Shown here one piece after another: positions 4,960-6,305 of a stretch of DNA of 6,305 nucleotides. The notes under the pieces are model-generated. The model worked only from the letters and a program-made list of their open reading frames with translations, was not told where the DNA came from and ran no database searches. This DNA comes from Anaerobacillus sp. (lineage in GTDB: Bacteria > Bacillota > Bacilli > Bacillales_H > Anaerobacillaceae). A program made the translations under genes and the position numbers. Location: contig SKOL01000311.1 in the NCBI GenBank assembly GCA_007120055.1, forward strand, positions 1 through 6,305, read 5' to 3'. Position 1 is the stretch's first letter; each line of letters starts with the position of its first letter.

Positions 4960-6305
4960 ATGGCTTTAGAAAATATTGTTGTTAAAGGGGCAAGGTCTCA
5001 CAACTTAAAAAACATTGATGTGACGATCCCCCGCGATAAGCTTGTCGTCTTAACGGGCTTGTCAGGATCAGGAAAGTCGTCCTTAGCGTTTGATACCATT
5101 TATGCCGAAGGACAACGACGTTACGTCGAATCGCTTTCGGCGTACGCAAGACAATTTTTAGGACAGATGGACAAGCCGGATGTCGATGCCATCGAAGGGT
5201 TATCACCAGCGATTTCGATTGACCAAAAAACGACGAGCCGAAATCCGCGTTCCACCGTTGGTACGGTTACTGAAATCTACGATTATTTACGACTACTTTA
5301 TGCGCGCATCGGTCGCCCTGTTTGCCCGAAGCACGAGATTGAAATTTCATCGCAAACGATTCAGCAAATGGTTGACCAAGTGATGGATTTTCCAGAACGA
5401 ACGAAGTTGCAAATTTTGGCGCCAATTGTTTCTGGTCGAAAAGGAACACACGCCAAGGTGTTAGAAGATATAAAAAAACAAGGCTTTGTCCGCATCCGTG
5501 TTGACGGTGAAATGCGAGAAGTGGCCGAAGAAATTACGTTAGATAAAAATAAAAAGCATAACATCGAAGTCGTCATTGATCGCATCGTCGTCAAAGCAGG
5601 AATAGAAACAAGACTAGCCGATTCACTAGAAACGGCGCTCAATCTTGCAGACGGTCGTGTTATGATCGACATCATTGACGGAGAAGAGCTTCTTTTTAGC
5701 CAACACCATGCATGTCCACAATGTGGTTTTTCGATCGGCGAGCTTGAACCTCGGATGTTCTCCTTCAATAGTCCGTTCGGAGCTTGTCCAACATGTGACG
5801 GACTCGGCTCAAAGCTTGAAGTTGATCTTGACCTCGTTATTCCTGACTGGTCGAAAACGTTACGGGGCCATGCGATTGCCCCGTGGGAGCCGACAAGTTC
5901 ACAATACTATCCACAACTACTAGCAAGTGTGTGTGAACATTACGGTATTGATATGGACGTCCCAGTAGAGCAAGTTCCGAAGCATCTACTCGAAAAAGTA
6001 CTCGCAGGAAGTAACGGGGAGACGATTTATTTCCGCTATGAAAATGAATTCGGGCATGTTCGTGAAGCAGACGTCGAGTTTGAAGGAGTATTACACAACC
6101 TTGCCCGACGCTATAAAGAAACGAGCTCGGACTATATCCGTGAACAAATGGAAGGGTACATGGCGCAAAAGCCGTGCCCAACGTGTAAAGGAAACCGCCT
6201 TAAAAAAGAGAGTTTAGCCGTTCGTGTCAACGATCGTCATATTGGCGACATTACCGCACTTTCTGTCAAAGAGGCGAATCAATTTTTCGAAACGGTCGAG
6301 CTCAC
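4960..6305 (+). CDS. uvrA: UvrA, excinuclease ABC subunit A, 5' part
   Basis: The first 448 codons of uvrA are present, cut by the right edge; the family is about 940-960 residues. UvrA is a dimeric ABC-type ATPase that finds bulky lesions and delivers UvrB. The start [16 protein letters not shown] is typical. Walker A of the first nucleotide-binding domain is GLSGSGKS (33-40), followed by the conserved [20 protein letters not shown] stretch (48-67) and the Q-loop region at [13 protein letters not shown] (86-98). The UvrB-binding and insertion domain follows at about 115-250. A first zinc module shows as C252-x2-C255-x20-C276-x2-C279, and the conserved [12 protein letters not shown] begins at C406 with C409. 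The ABC signature and second half lie outside. The ATG is preceded by GGAAGGGTGA (4941-4950) at workable spacing. Unusually for this operon it is 190 bp from uvrB, where I recall only a few bases in B. subtilis. Confidence 0.97.
   Translation, partial: MALENIVVKGARSHNLKNIDVTIPRDKLVVLTGLSGSGKSSLAFDTIYAEGQRRYVESLSAYARQFLGQMDKPDVDAIEGLSPAISIDQKTTSRNPRSTVGTVTEIYDYLRLLYARIGRPVCPKHEIEISSQTIQQMVDQVMDFPERTKLQILAPIVSGRKGTHAKVLEDIKKQGFVRIRVDGEMREVAEEITLDKNKKHNIEVVIDRIVVKAGIETRLADSLETALNLADGRVMIDIIDGEELLFSQHHACPQCGFSIGELEPRMFSFNSPFGACPTCDGLGSKLEVDLDLVIPDWSKTLRGHAIAPWEPTSSQYYPQLLASVCEHYGIDMDVPVEQVPKHLLEKVLAGSNGETIYFRYENEFGHVREADVEFEGVLHNLARRYKETSSDYIREQMEGYMAQKPCPTCKGNRLKKESLAVRVNDRHIGDITALSVKEANQFFETVEL

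Noticed and set aside
5361..5768. 135-codon minus-strand frame inside uvrA
   Set aside because: The + strand has an intact, conserved UvrA reading through the whole stretch; the antisense frame is a shadow of it with low-complexity Ser/Thr-rich content.

Overview
The window reads as ordinary chromosome from a low-GC, endospore-forming Firmicute of the Bacillaceae. Four of its five main genes (ctpB, minJ, csbA and the uvrB-uvrA pair) are recognisable, lie on the + strand, and follow the relative order I recall from Bacillus subtilis. Ribosome binding sites are Bacillus-like (GGAAGGG, GGAAGGAG, GAGGAGGGG), as are the A+T-rich intergenic regions with AAGCTTTTT-type terminators. The exact genus cannot be fixed from the sequence. 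Compared with my recollection of B. subtilis, the segment is compacted: no swrA lies between ctpB and minJ, and the yvk genes between minJ and csbA are absent.

Layout. Positions 1-591 hold the 3' part of ctpB, a secreted S41 serine protease that includes its catalytic Ser, Lys and Gln and a C-terminal peptidoglycan-binding domain. It is closed by a strong hairpin terminator (603-649). A 48-bp run of six 8-bp repeats (671-718) follows, then a SigA-like -10 box and minJ (822-2015), the polytopic PDZ protein that links DivIVA to MinD in division-site selection. A gap with two dyads leads to csbA (2155-2379), a small three-helix membrane protein, followed by a second clear terminator (2469-2500).

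Positions 2501-2795 are the control region of the excision-repair operon. It has a LexA/SOS box (2582-2595), an extended -10 promoter (2605-2631) and an unusual leader made almost only of A and C. Then come uvrB (2796-4769), a 190-bp spacer with a degenerate ~50-bp tandem repeat and a broken small reading frame, and the 5' part of uvrA (4960 to the window edge).

Functionally there are two themes. One is cell-envelope, division and sporulation housekeeping (ctpB, minJ, csbA). The other is SOS-inducible nucleotide excision repair, in which UvrA recognises the lesion and loads UvrB. I found no mobile element, CRISPR array, RNA gene or novel defence system. The items worth a second look are all non-coding: the octamer array, the C/A-only uvrB leader, the placement of the LexA box, and the repeat-filled uvrB-uvrA spacer.
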